In this document: piece after piece, positions 56,456 to 64,000 of the stretch
Layout of the letters: every line of letters begins with the position of its first letter
Numbering within the stretch: the stretch's first letter is position 1
From: Bowmanella yangjiangensis
GTDB taxonomy: Bacteria > Pseudomonadota > Gammaproteobacteria > Enterobacterales > Alteromonadaceae
Reading direction: 5' to 3'
NCBI RefSeq assembly: GCF_017255015.1
Contig: NZ_JAFKCS010000003.1
Span: 38,014 to 102,013 of the forward strand
Length of the DNA: 64,000 bases
Translations under genes and position numbers: made by a program
Notes under the pieces: generated by a model
Seen by the model: only the letters and a program-made list of their open reading frames with translations
Database searches by the model: none
Told to the model about the DNA's origin: nothing

Positions 56456-57784
56456 ATGTCGGAAATGACCCCCAGAGAGATAGTCCACGAGCTGGACCGC
56501 CATATTATCGGCCAACAAGGCGCCAAACGCGCCGTGGCTATTGCCTTGCGTAATCGCTGGCGTCGTATGCAACTGAATGAAGAGCTACGCCATGAAGTGA
56601 CACCCAAGAATATCCTGATGATAGGTCCAACCGGAGTGGGTAAGACCGAAATTGCCCGTCGTTTGGCAAAGCTTGCTAATGCGCCATTTATCAAAGTGGA
56701 AGCCACCAAGTTTACCGAGGTTGGCTATGTAGGTAAGGAAGTGGAAACCATTATCCGTGACCTGGCCGATATCGCGGTAAAGATGACCAAGGAACAGGAA
56801 ATGTCCAAGGTTCGTTATCGCGCTGAAGAAGCTGCCGAAGAACGTATTCTGGATGCCTTGTTGCCGCGCCCCGAAAATGTCTGGGGTGAGCGAGAAGAAG
56901 GTCAGGATAAGGGTACGCGTCAGGCCTTCCGTAAGAAACTGCGTGAAGGGCAACTAGACGACAAAGAAATTGATATTGATGTTGCATTGCCGCAGATGGG
57001 CGTGGAAATCATGGCGCCGCCGGGAATGGAAGAAATGACCAATCAGCTGCAGAGCATGTTCCAGAACTTGTCTGGCACCCAGAAAAAGAAGAAAAAGCTT
57101 AAGGTTAAAGAAGCATTCAAGCTGCTGATTGAAGAAGAGGCTGCCCGCCTGGTGAATCAGGAGGATTTGAAAGAGAAGGCCTTATTTAATGTTGAGCAGC
57201 ACGGCATAGTGTTTATCGACGAGATCGACAAGATTTGTAAGCGTGAGAATACCAGCGGTGCCGACGTGTCCCGCGAAGGTGTTCAGCGTGATTTGCTACC
57301 CTTAGTGGAAGGCTCAACGGTCAGCACTAAGCATGGCATGGTGAAAACCGACCATATTCTGTTTATTGCCTCTGGTGCATTTCAGATGGCTAAGCCTTCT
57401 GATTTGATCCCTGAGCTACAAGGGCGTTTGCCTATCCGTGTTGAGCTAAGTGCACTGACAGCCAATGACTTTATTCGCATCCTGACCGAGCCAAACGCCT
57501 CATTGACCGAGCAATATGTGGAGCTGATGCGAACCGAAGGCGTGGATGTTGAATTCACTCAGGATGGTATCGAGCGCATTGCCCAGGCTGCATGGCAAGT
57601 TAATGAGCGCACTGAAAACATAGGCGCAAGACGTTTGCATACCGTGATGGAAAAGCTGATGGAGGAGATTTCCTTCTCCGCCTCCGAAAAGCAGGGTGAG
57701 AAGCTGCTGATTGATGCGGACTACGTTAAAGGCCACCTGGATAGTTTGGTGGAAGACGAAGATCTCAGTCGTTTTATTCTCTGA
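56456..57784 (+). CDS. hslU: HslU unfoldase ATPase
   Basis: 442-residue AAA+ protein. Walker [10 protein letters not shown] (about residue 58) and Walker [11 protein letters not shown] (about 250) frame the inserted I-domain (about 110-235). Sensor-2 region is in [15 protein letters not shown]. The C-terminal tail ends DLSRFIL, which docks on HslV. Starts with ATG at 56456 and ends at a clear terminator. Confidence 0.97.
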   Translation: MSEMTPREIVHELDRHIIGQQGAKRAVAIALRNRWRRMQLNEELRHEVTPKNILMIGPTGVGKTEIARRLAKLANAPFIKVEATKFTEVGYVGKEVETIIRDLADIAVKMTKEQEMSKVRYRAEEAAEERILDALLPRPENVWGEREEGQDKGTRQAFRKKLREGQLDDKEIDIDVALPQMGVEIMAPPGMEEMTNQLQSMFQNLSGTQKKKKKLKVKEAFKLLIEEEAARLVNQEDLKEKALFNVEQHGIVFIDEIDKICKRENTSGADVSREGVQRDLLPLVEGSTVSTKHGMVKTDHILFIASGAFQMAKPSDLIPELQGRLPIRVELSALTANDFIRILTEPNASLTEQYVELMRTEGVDVEFTQDGIERIAQAAWQVNERTENIGARRLHTVMEKLMEEISFSASEKQGEKLLIDADYVKGHLDSLVEDEDLSRFIL

Positions 57785-57789
57785 TAAAT

Positions 57790-57810
57790 AGGGCCTGCGG
57801 GCCCTTTTTT
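57790..57810 (+). terminator. Terminator of hslVU
   Basis: AGGGCC, TGCG, GGCCCT forms a 6-bp GC stem followed by a T run through 57810, six bases after the hslU stop. The T run overlaps the stop of the convergent membrane-protein gene. Confidence 0.88.
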
Positions 57811-58498
57811 ATTGGTGCCGTAATGTGACTCGTAAGTCGACCTTACGCCATACCGCTACGATAAATAGTGCATGCAGGTTAATTAACAGGATTAGCCCCC
57901 ACTCTATGGCGTTTTCCAGCCGTTTGTACTGTGCTCCCAACGCAGCATCTAGTGCCAGTGATATAAGGGCTAACACCAGTATCAGGGTGCTGAGCATAAG
58001 TAAATGGCGGCCTTGGACTTGGGTTGCGGCCTTTCTTTGCAGGCTGGCTGAAAGCAGTAACTGGCAGATAAACGTCAGGCCAAGGTAGCTGATAACGCCA
58101 ATACGTCTCAAAAGGTAAGGTATGTTGCCGTCATGACCAAGGCTCAGTGTATAGATTACCAAGGCCAGGCTTGCCAGACTGCCGAGCCAGCCGATCAAAA
58201 CGGATGCTTTAGTTGTCTGGTTGTTTAGCCACCACTGATTAATCCACCAGAATAAGGCAAGCAAGACCATGGCAGTCAGCATTCCACCTTTGAACACAAA
58301 ATAGGCTAGGCCATGCCGGCCTGTGGCACTGATACTGTGACAATCCAGCCAATATGGATTGCACCATTCCAGCTTGTTTTCGCTGAAGCTTAGCAGTAGG
58401 CACAGATGTATGGTGAATAGTGGTAGTAGGGCTATCAGCAAACCCAATGGGTAAAGCCGGTGAGTCGCCGGTTTAGGCGCACACACGATTGCGACCAA
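57809..58498 (-). CDS. Multi-spanning membrane protein, Frag1/DRAM-like
   Basis: About 229 residues with six hydrophobic helices. After helix 1 comes a loop with CNPYWLDCHSISATGRHG; the pair of cysteines and the SISATGR element resemble the Frag1/DRAM/Sfk1 group and DUF998-type proteins. Function unknown. There is no ATG near the start: TTG at 58498, or GTG at 58486, both overlap the end of the diguanylate cyclase gene. This suggests coupling to it. Confidence 0.72.
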   Translation of the reverse strand: MVAIVCAPKPATHRLYPLGLLIALLPLFTIHLCLLLSFSENKLEWCNPYWLDCHSISATGRHGLAYFVFKGGMLTAMVLLALFWWINQWWLNNQTTKASVLIGWLGSLASLALVIYTLSLGHDGNIPYLLRRIGVISYLGLTFICQLLLSASLQRKAATQVQGRHLLMLSTLILVLALISLALDAALGAQYKRLENAIEWGLILLINLHALFIVAVWRKVDLRVTLRHQ

Positions 58499-59744
58499 GA
58501 TCCTTGGCCTGATACAAACGATTGTCGGCTTCTACCAGCATACTGTGCCCCAAATCGCTGTCGAGTTTGTCGCTGATACCAAAGCTGATGGTGACTTGTA
58601 GGTCTTTGGCCAGCTTTTCCCATGGCCAGGCCTCAACTTTAGCACGCACACGGTCCACTAAGCCTTCGGCTTGATGTTTGTCGGTATGGGCCATAAGAAT
58701 GACAAATTCTTCACCGCCGTAGCGCGCCAGAATATCAGCTTCGCGAATTTCTTCCTGCATCAGTGCCGCGACCTGCTTAAGCACGGCATCACCGATTTGA
58801 TGGGAATATCTGTCATTAATCTGTTTGAAGTTGTCGATATCGCCAAGCGCCAGGGCCAGGGTGTCCTGGTAGCGGATGGCTTGGTGATGGAGCATGCGAA
58901 ACTGCTGATTGAAGTAGCGACGGTTATGCAGACCCGTCAGTTCATCGCGTAGGGACAACTCTTGTAAGGCTTCCGCCTGTGCCTTGATCGTTTCATTGGA
59001 TGCTTTGAGCTCAGCGTAAGTATTGCTTAGCTCCTGGGCCATACGATTAAACTCTCTGGCCAGTAACGCTACTTCATCTTTTCCAGCCACTTGCACCCGC
59101 TGGTTGAGGTTACCTTTACTCATTTCTATGGCTGCGCGTGTCAATGCGCGCATATGCTTTACCAATTGGCTACCCATAGTCAGACTGAGTAACAAGGTGA
59201 CAGCTAAGCCTGCCGCCGCACCAATCAGCATACTGCGGCTTTGAATCATCAGATAAGATTTATCTTGCTCGGTGAGGGGCAATTCTCCACCGCTCAACGC
59301 ATAGCCAACCAATTCTCCGCCAGACCACAAGGGCGTAGCTTGCTGCAATTGTTCAGTAGTGAGCTGCTGGCCTAACTCATATTCAAAAAAAGGTAGAAAG
59401 ATGTAGCCTTGCTGATCCGCTAACACAAAGCGAAAGTTATCTGCCAGAGAGCTAGCTGGTGGGTTTGGATGCGGCGGACGTCTTCCTGGCGGCGGTAAAT
59501 TACGTGCTGGACGACTGCTCAGATACTGATTAATCAGCAAAGCAGACTGTAGGCCTCCCCATTCACCATGTTCCTGACGAAATTCTTCAATGGCGAGCAC
59601 AAAACGTTTGAAATGTACGTCCTTTGCTTCGCTGATAAAGCGTTGTTCCAGTAACCAGGGAGTAATAAGGGCCATAACACTAATAGCGGCCAAACTGGTG
59701 ATCAGCATGGATAACGTTAACTTAGTGCGTAATGAATTCAGCAA
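58473..59744 (-). CDS. Membrane-bound diguanylate cyclase (HAMP-GGDEF)
   Basis: 423 residues: membrane helices at about 11-30 and 172-190, a periplasmic sensor loop with a proline-rich stretch (about 83-97, PPPGRRPPHPNPP), HAMP (about 192-245), a short coiled coil, and a GGDEF domain with active site GGEEF at 343-347 and the inhibitory site READ at 334-337, both intact. It should make cyclic di-GMP and be product-inhibited. Followed by an overlapping membrane-protein gene and divergent from the rim operon. Confidence 0.93.
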   Translation of the reverse strand: MLNSLRTKLTLSMLITSLAAISVMALITPWLLEQRFISEAKDVHFKRFVLAIEEFRQEHGEWGGLQSALLINQYLSSRPARNLPPPGRRPPHPNPPASSLADNFRFVLADQQGYIFLPFFEYELGQQLTTEQLQQATPLWSGGELVGYALSGGELPLTEQDKSYLMIQSRSMLIGAAAGLAVTLLLSLTMGSQLVKHMRALTRAAIEMSKGNLNQRVQVAGKDEVALLAREFNRMAQELSNTYAELKASNETIKAQAEALQELSLRDELTGLHNRRYFNQQFRMLHHQAIRYQDTLALALGDIDNFKQINDRYSHQIGDAVLKQVAALMQEEIREADILARYGGEEFVILMAHTDKHQAEGLVDRVRAKVEAWPWEKLAKDLQVTISFGISDKLDSDLGHSMLVEADNRLYQAKDLGRNRVCA

Positions 59745-59989
59745 TGGCTTCTCCTGAAAATCCTTGTCCTAGCGATGTTTATCCCTTGGGTTTACACCCC
59801 ATCGCCCCTGGCTATGGCTGCTAGCTGGCATGATAGAACAATTTTCTGGCAAATACAGCGCAAAGGTCTCACCGCCCGTTTAATTCATCTTGTAAATGCA
59901 TTTTTTTTTGGAAACTTTTGCCAATCGTGCTATATCGCAGCACAATTTAAGCAAGCACAAAGCCTTTGGCTTAAATCCAGGATAAATAC

Positions 59990-60418
59990 ATGATTACACT
60001 AGGCTGGAGGGAGTGGGGCGGTTTACCCCAACTGGGCATCGAACAAATTAAAATGAAAGTTGACAGTGGCGCTAAAACGTCTTGTCTGCATGCCTTTGCG
60101 TTAACGCCTTTTGAGCGGGACGGTGAGACGTGGATTCGCATTCATTTGCATCCCGTTCAGGACAATAACGACATTGAGCATGTCTGTGAAGCCAAGTTGA
60201 TAGACAGGCGTAGGGTGCGTGATTCCGGTGGCCATGAAGAAGAACGCTTCGTGGTGGAAACTGAGTTGGAAATGGCAGGGCAGCGATTCCCTATAGAACT
60301 GACGCTGACCAACCGTGACTCCATGCGTTTTCGTATGCTACTGGGGCGGCAAGCCATGTGTTCACGCTTCGTTGTTGATCCCCAGGCTTCTTATTTGCTC
60401 GGCCAGCCACAAAGCTGA
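59990..60418 (+). CDS. rimB: Retropepsin-like ATP-dependent zinc protease family protein (RimB-like)
   Basis: 142 residues of the PF05618 type. MKVDSGAKTSCLHA holds the DSGA aspartic-protease-like motif at residues 25-28, and RFRMLLGRQAMCSRFVVDP is the C-terminal core. In Pseudomonas a homologue named RimB is encoded with rimK and acts on poly-glutamylated ribosomal protein S6; by the same linkage I use that name here with caution. AGGA seven bases upstream supports the ATG. 179 bases precede rimK. Confidence 0.82.
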   Translation: MITLGWREWGGLPQLGIEQIKMKVDSGAKTSCLHAFALTPFERDGETWIRIHLHPVQDNNDIEHVCEAKLIDRRRVRDSGGHEEERFVVETELEMAGQRFPIELTLTNRDSMRFRMLLGRQAMCSRFVVDPQASYLLGQPQS

Positions 60419-60597
60419 AGATCATCACAGGGAACATCATCTCATTCATTTGAAAAAGGAACTCGTGGCTGCCACACTGATGCCTTTGTCGGGCTAGGCG
60501 CCTGTTTCTGGTGATTGGGATTTCAACAGCATTTAAGGTCCGGGCCTGTGACCATGCGCAGGTACGGGTCATATTCACTTTTACAAGGTTTCGTACC

Positions 60598-61503
60598 ATG
60601 AGAATCGCCGTTCTTTCGCGTAACAACAGTCTGTATTCCACCAGGCGCCTAAAAGAAGCCGGTGAAGCAAGGGGGCACGAGGTGCACGTTATCGACCCCC
60701 TGAAATGCTACATGAACATCAATATGCAAAGTTCCTCAGTGCATATCAAAGGCAAGGAGCTGCCAGAATTTGATGCCATCATTCCACGCATTGGCGCTTC
60801 CATCACTTTCTATGGAACGGCGGTGTTACGGCAGTTTGAAATGATGGGTGTATACCCTGTCAACGAATCAGTTGCTATCAGCCGCAGCCGTGACAAGCTG
60901 CGCTCTTTGCAATTGCTTTCGCGCAAAGGTATTGGCCTGCCTATAACCGGTTTTGCTAACCAGGCCAGTAATATCCCTGACCTGATTGAAATGGTGGGCG
61001 GTGCACCGCTGGTAATCAAGTTGCTCGAAGGTACACAAGGTATAGGTGTGGTGCTGGCGGAGACTCGTAAGGCAGCCGAAAGTGTTATCGAAGCCTTTAT
61101 GGGCCTCAAAGCCGACATAATGGTGCAGGAATACATCAAAGAAGCGGGCGGTGCCGACATTCGTTGCTTTGTGATTGGCGATAAAGTCATTGCTGCAATG
61201 AAGCGTCAGGCTAAGCCGGGTGAGTTTCGCTCCAATCTGCACCGGGGTGGAAGTGCTTCTATAATTCGTCTGACTCCAGAGGAGCGCAGTACTGCGGTTC
61301 GTGCCGCCAGAACTATGGGCTTGAATGTGGCCGGTGTGGACATTCTGCGCTCCAATCATGGCCCTGTGGTGATGGAAGTGAACTCTTCCCCCGGTTTGGA
61401 AGGGATAGAAACCGCCACGGGTAAGAATGTCGCTGACAAAATTATCGAGTTTATTGAAAAGAACGCCAAAGCGCATGCCACTCGTACCCGGGGTAAGGGC
61501 TAA
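60598..61503 (+). CDS. rimK: Ribosomal protein S6--L-glutamate ligase RimK
   Basis: 301-residue ATP-grasp enzyme that adds glutamates to the C-terminus of ribosomal protein S6. [18 protein letters not shown] is the standard N-terminus; ATP-grasp elements include [27 protein letters not shown] and the metal-binding [14 protein letters not shown]. The frame is open back to 60511, but homology and AAGG nine bases upstream fix the ATG at 60598. The stop overlaps the next start as TAATG. Confidence 0.95.
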   Translation: MRIAVLSRNNSLYSTRRLKEAGEARGHEVHVIDPLKCYMNINMQSSSVHIKGKELPEFDAIIPRIGASITFYGTAVLRQFEMMGVYPVNESVAISRSRDKLRSLQLLSRKGIGLPITGFANQASNIPDLIEMVGGAPLVIKLLEGTQGIGVVLAETRKAAESVIEAFMGLKADIMVQEYIKEAGGADIRCFVIGDKVIAAMKRQAKPGEFRSNLHRGGSASIIRLTPEERSTAVRAARTMGLNVAGVDILRSNHGPVVMEVNSSPGLEGIETATGKNVADKIIEFIEKNAKAHATRTRGKG

Positions 61504-62528
61504 TGGCCAGACAGGCGGCATTTGAGCTGGCTGAGCAACGCATTCCCGCTGGCACACAGCGGGCGATTAAGTTACCGGCTGCCCGTTTATATAACGATAC
61601 CCCCATGGATCTGCATGTGGAAGTGTTACATGGGCTTAAACCCGGACCAACGCTTTTGGTCTGTGCAGCTATTCATGGGGATGAGTTGAACGGCATAGAC
61701 ATATGCCGCCGTCTGATTAAGAAAGTTAACCCCAAGCGTCTCAATGGTACCCTGATGGTGGTGCCCATAGTGAATGTCTTCGGCTTTATCCAGCAAACTC
61801 GCTATTTGCCGGATAGACGCGATCTCAACCGCTGTTTTCCCGGTTCCCAGCGTGGTGCGCTGGGTAGCAGGCTGGCGCATTTGTTTTATAGTCAATTATT
61901 GCAGCGTGCCACCCATCTGATTGATTTACACACCGGGGCAATCCACCGAAGCAATTTGCCCCAAGTGCGCACCGACATTCAGGATCCCATTGCCCTGCAA
62001 ATGGCAGAGGAGTTTCACGCACCGCTGATTCTGCATGCCAGAGAAAGAGATGGATCGTTGCGCTCTTGTGCCTCTGAACTCGGGGTTCATTCTATTTTGT
62101 ATGAGGCTGGAGAAGCGCTGCGCTTCGATGAGGCATCCATCCGAACCGGGTTGAATGGCATTCTTAATGTGATGAAGTATTTGGGCATGTCGACCCGTCG
62201 CGGCAGCCGTAAGAAGTTTGAACCCATGGTAGGCAACAGCAGCCAATGGGTGCGCAACGAGATGGATGGCCTGATTATTACTAAGGTGCGATTAGGCGAG
62301 CTGGTTAGCAAGAACCAGGTATTGGCCTATTCCACCAGCCCTTATGGTGAGGCTGAAGTTGCGATACGTTCCCCCCATGACGGTGTGATTATTGGTATGT
62401 CTAATATCCCTATTGCCAATGAAGGGGAGGCCTTATTCCATGTTGCCAAGTTTGATCCTGACCTGATTGACCAGGCCGGCGAAATAGTTGATGCCTTTAT
62501 CGAAGATTTTGAGCCTCGGGTGTTGTAA
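61503..62528 (+). CDS. Succinylglutamate desuccinylase/aspartoacylase family protein
   Basis: 341 residues with an M14-like zinc deacylase domain: H58 and E61 in IHGDELNG, a probable third ligand in IDLHTGAIHRS, and the catalytic-type Glu in ILYEAGE. The C-terminal part (about 240-320) looks like a lipoyl-type barrel (SPHDGVIIGM). Genes of this family often accompany rimK. It is not part of an arginine-catabolism (ast) cluster here, so a role in removing acyl or glutamyl groups is inference. Confidence 0.88.
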   Translation: MARQAAFELAEQRIPAGTQRAIKLPAARLYNDTPMDLHVEVLHGLKPGPTLLVCAAIHGDELNGIDICRRLIKKVNPKRLNGTLMVVPIVNVFGFIQQTRYLPDRRDLNRCFPGSQRGALGSRLAHLFYSQLLQRATHLIDLHTGAIHRSNLPQVRTDIQDPIALQMAEEFHAPLILHARERDGSLRSCASELGVHSILYEAGEALRFDEASIRTGLNGILNVMKYLGMSTRRGSRKKFEPMVGNSSQWVRNEMDGLIITKVRLGELVSKNQVLAYSTSPYGEAEVAIRSPHDGVIIGMSNIPIANEGEALFHVAKFDPDLIDQAGEIVDAFIEDFEPRVL

Positions 62529-62532
62529 GCAG

Positions 62533-63633
62533 TCAGGTCAATTTTCTCGCCAGTTTAGCAGCAGGTTCAGCTTGATAACTATTTAAGCGCTGCTGCAACC
62601 GTTCTGGAAAACTGACCTGTTGCCAAAGCTGCGCGCAAATTGAGTGGGTGTCGTGCCATTTTCCTGCCAGCAACCAGTCGACCAGTAATTGCGGATCGCT
62701 CGGAAAAGCAATTGGCTCGGCAGGCGGTAATTCCAACCAAGTTTCCACCTCTTCGACATCCAGACTGGACATACTTTGGCATAAGCCCAATTGTTCCAGG
62801 GTCAGTATGTTTGATAGTTGTTCAAATTGACCGTGCAGTGGTTTGAGAAGCAACTTTTTGCCCAGTTTCAGGCACTCGCTGGATAATTCAAAACCACCAT
62901 TGGCAATGACGCCGCTTGCTACACGTAAGGCTTGGTGAAAGTCCTGTTTGCTGGTGCGTCGCCATTTGATATGGCCCTGCTCATTGTCTTCGTTAAGATC
63001 AGGGTGGAAGCAGACAAAATTCACCTCGCTTAGAGGATCGAGAAATTGCGCGATGTCCTGCAAAGATTCAAACGGCAGATACACCAATACATGCTCCGCC
63101 CCTGAGTCAGGTATATATTCGTCTTCAATAAAGGGCGGCATGATGGCATGGCCGAAATGGTGCCAATGTACGCCCAACTGCACATCAGAGGGGGCGAAGT
63201 ATTTGAGTACCTGACGATTCATCCAATTATCACCCTGTGTGGGTATAGGATAACGAAAGGCATCTTGGTGGCTGATGGAAATACAGGGTACTTTCTGACG
63301 TCGCGCTGCCCAGGCGCTGATAGGTTCAAAATCGTTGATTACCAGGTCGTAACCGTTGAGATCCAGCGACATCACATCCCGAACAAAGCGAACCGGGCGG
63401 AAGGCTTTGATGGTTTGCCAAATATCAACCGCGCCCTGCTGATGGACAAAGGTAAAACCCTGGCGGGTTTGATATTGTCCAAACACCTGCATATCAAAAT
63501 AGCGGTCCTGTTCCCGTCCGGAAAACAAGTAATCAACCTGGACATCATCTCGTTGGCCAAAGGCTTTCGCCATCACTCGGGCTCGGGTGGTGTGTCCGTT
63601 ACCTGTGCCTTGCACACCGTAGAGTATTTTCAT
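62533..63633 (-). CDS. MJ1255/VC2487 family glycosyltransferase
   Basis: 366 residues. MKILYGVQGTGNGHTTRARVMAKAF, SGREQDRYFDMQVFGQYQTRQGFTF and the C-terminal GVIANGGFELSSECLKLGKKLLLKP match this GT-B-like family. The donor and acceptor are unknown. AGGAAG precedes the ATG. It ends four bases from the convergent desuccinylase-like gene, with no hairpin between them, and follows a PAP2 phosphatase gene, a pairing suggestive of envelope lipid or glycan work. Confidence 0.9.
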   Translation of the reverse strand: MKILYGVQGTGNGHTTRARVMAKAFGQRDDVQVDYLFSGREQDRYFDMQVFGQYQTRQGFTFVHQQGAVDIWQTIKAFRPVRFVRDVMSLDLNGYDLVINDFEPISAWAARRQKVPCISISHQDAFRYPIPTQGDNWMNRQVLKYFAPSDVQLGVHWHHFGHAIMPPFIEDEYIPDSGAEHVLVYLPFESLQDIAQFLDPLSEVNFVCFHPDLNEDNEQGHIKWRRTSKQDFHQALRVASGVIANGGFELSSECLKLGKKLLLKPLHGQFEQLSNILTLEQLGLCQSMSSLDVEEVETWLELPPAEPIAFPSDPQLLVDWLLAGKWHDTHSICAQLWQQVSFPERLQQRLNSYQAEPAAKLARKLT

Positions 63634-63733
63634 ATTGGCTTCCTTTTTCCTGACGGCAGTAAGCCAAGGAACAAATTGTACTTGTGCATTAGTTTCTCAG
63701 GCAGGCTAATTGGCAAAACAGCGTGAATCAATT

Positions 63734-64000
63734 CTAGGCTAGCAAAGACAAGCTAAACACGGAAATGGTCATGCCCAGGCAAATACCGGCGAGGATGTCA
63801 CTGGGATAATGAACTCCCAACAATACCCGAGACAAACCGATAGTGCTGGCCCAGGCATACACTGGCAATGCAAAGAGCGGGTAATAGTGAGCCACTAGCG
63901 ACGCCATTAAAAAGGCGGCGGCAGTATGACCGGATGGCAAACTAAACTTATCCGAAGGGGAAATGTGAGCGTTGAAGTTGCGCAGCAAATCGCAAGGCCG
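63734..64000 (-). CDS. PAP2 family phosphatase (5' part outside window)
   Basis: Last 88 residues of a membrane phosphatase; the frame continues past base 64000. Motif 2 is PSGHTAAAF and motif 3 SRVLLGVHYPSD, both with catalytic His and Arg intact. The preceding RPC fits the end of motif 1. Three hydrophobic segments remain. PAP2 enzymes release phosphate from lipids such as undecaprenyl diphosphate or phosphatidylglycerophosphate; which one is not decidable here. Confidence 0.88.
   Translation of the reverse strand, partial: RPCDLLRNFNAHISPSDKFSLPSGHTAAAFLMASLVAHYYPLFALPVYAWASTIGLSRVLLGVHYPSDILAGICLGMTISVFSLSLLA

Noticed and set aside
59775-59993. 72-codon ORF before rimB
   Set aside because: No ribosome-binding site and no recognisable protein features; the region more likely holds the divergent promoters.
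63148-63726. 192-codon plus-strand ORF opposite the glycosyltransferase
   Set aside because: It is a shadow frame: the minus-strand protein is conserved throughout and has a proper ribosome-binding site.

Overview
The window is a stretch of gammaproteobacterial chromosome. It reads as core genome of an Alteromonadales-like marine bacterium. The evidence is a full aa3-type cytochrome c oxidase assembly cluster, a complete type II secretion operon, EnvZ/OmpR, HslVU, and a run of genes whose neighbours match the 74-76 min region of the E. coli chromosome (nfuA, comF/gntX, bioH, tex, greB, fkpA, slyX, yheV, yheS, yheT, yheU, nudE, yrfG, hslR, hslO, pckA, envZ, ompR, yhfA, prkB). The genus is an inference from gene content, not from a marker gene. 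I see no rRNA, tRNA, insertion sequence, prophage or CRISPR array.

Layout. 1-6.8 kb: 3' part of the cox operon (ctaD partial, ctaG, ctaE, SURF1, a CxxxC membrane protein, ctaA, ctaB, SCO) with a small two-helix membrane protein gene on the opposite strand inside it. 6.9-15.6 kb: polysaccharide deacetylase, DinF-type MATE pump, nfuA, M14 peptidase, comF, bioH, and a pair encoding a flagellin-tail-like small protein and an HExxH (SprA-related) protein. 15.6-19.7 kb: tex, greB, a candidate structured RNA and an FKBP lipoprotein. 19.9-29.0 kb: WD40 lipoprotein, slyX, FNT transporter, yheV, the yheS-TIGR02444-DUF3149-like-yheT-yheU run, yceI, cysQ, nudE, yrfG. 29.0-40.3 kb: gspC to gspN on the minus strand. 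40.5-43.7 kb: hslR, hslO, a 7-bp tandem repeat, pckA. 43.8-48.9 kb: a MacB-like ABC exporter with three tandem adaptor genes. 49.0-54.1 kb: paired M16 peptidases, envZ, ompR. 54.3-57.8 kb: yhfA, prkB, and hslVU behind a strong sigma-32-type promoter. 57.8-64 kb: a membrane protein, a diguanylate cyclase, a rimB-like/rimK/desuccinylase-like operon, a glycosyltransferase and a partial PAP2 phosphatase.

How the genes work together. The first block builds and metallates cytochrome c oxidase: heme A is made by CtaB and CtaA, and copper is delivered by CtaG and SCO. The gsp operon makes all inner-membrane, pseudopilin and secretin parts of a type II secretion system, but the prepilin peptidase is not here. 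The rim operon pairs a ligase that adds glutamates to ribosomal protein S6 with two candidate hydrolases.

The observations I rate highest are the roughly 265-nt structured RNA candidate between greB and the FKBP gene, the one-pump three-adaptor exporter, the rimB/rimK/desuccinylase module divergent from a diguanylate cyclase, and the 7-bp repeat array that grows out of one arm of a perfect inverted repeat upstream of pckA. No clearly new defence or mobile system is visible.
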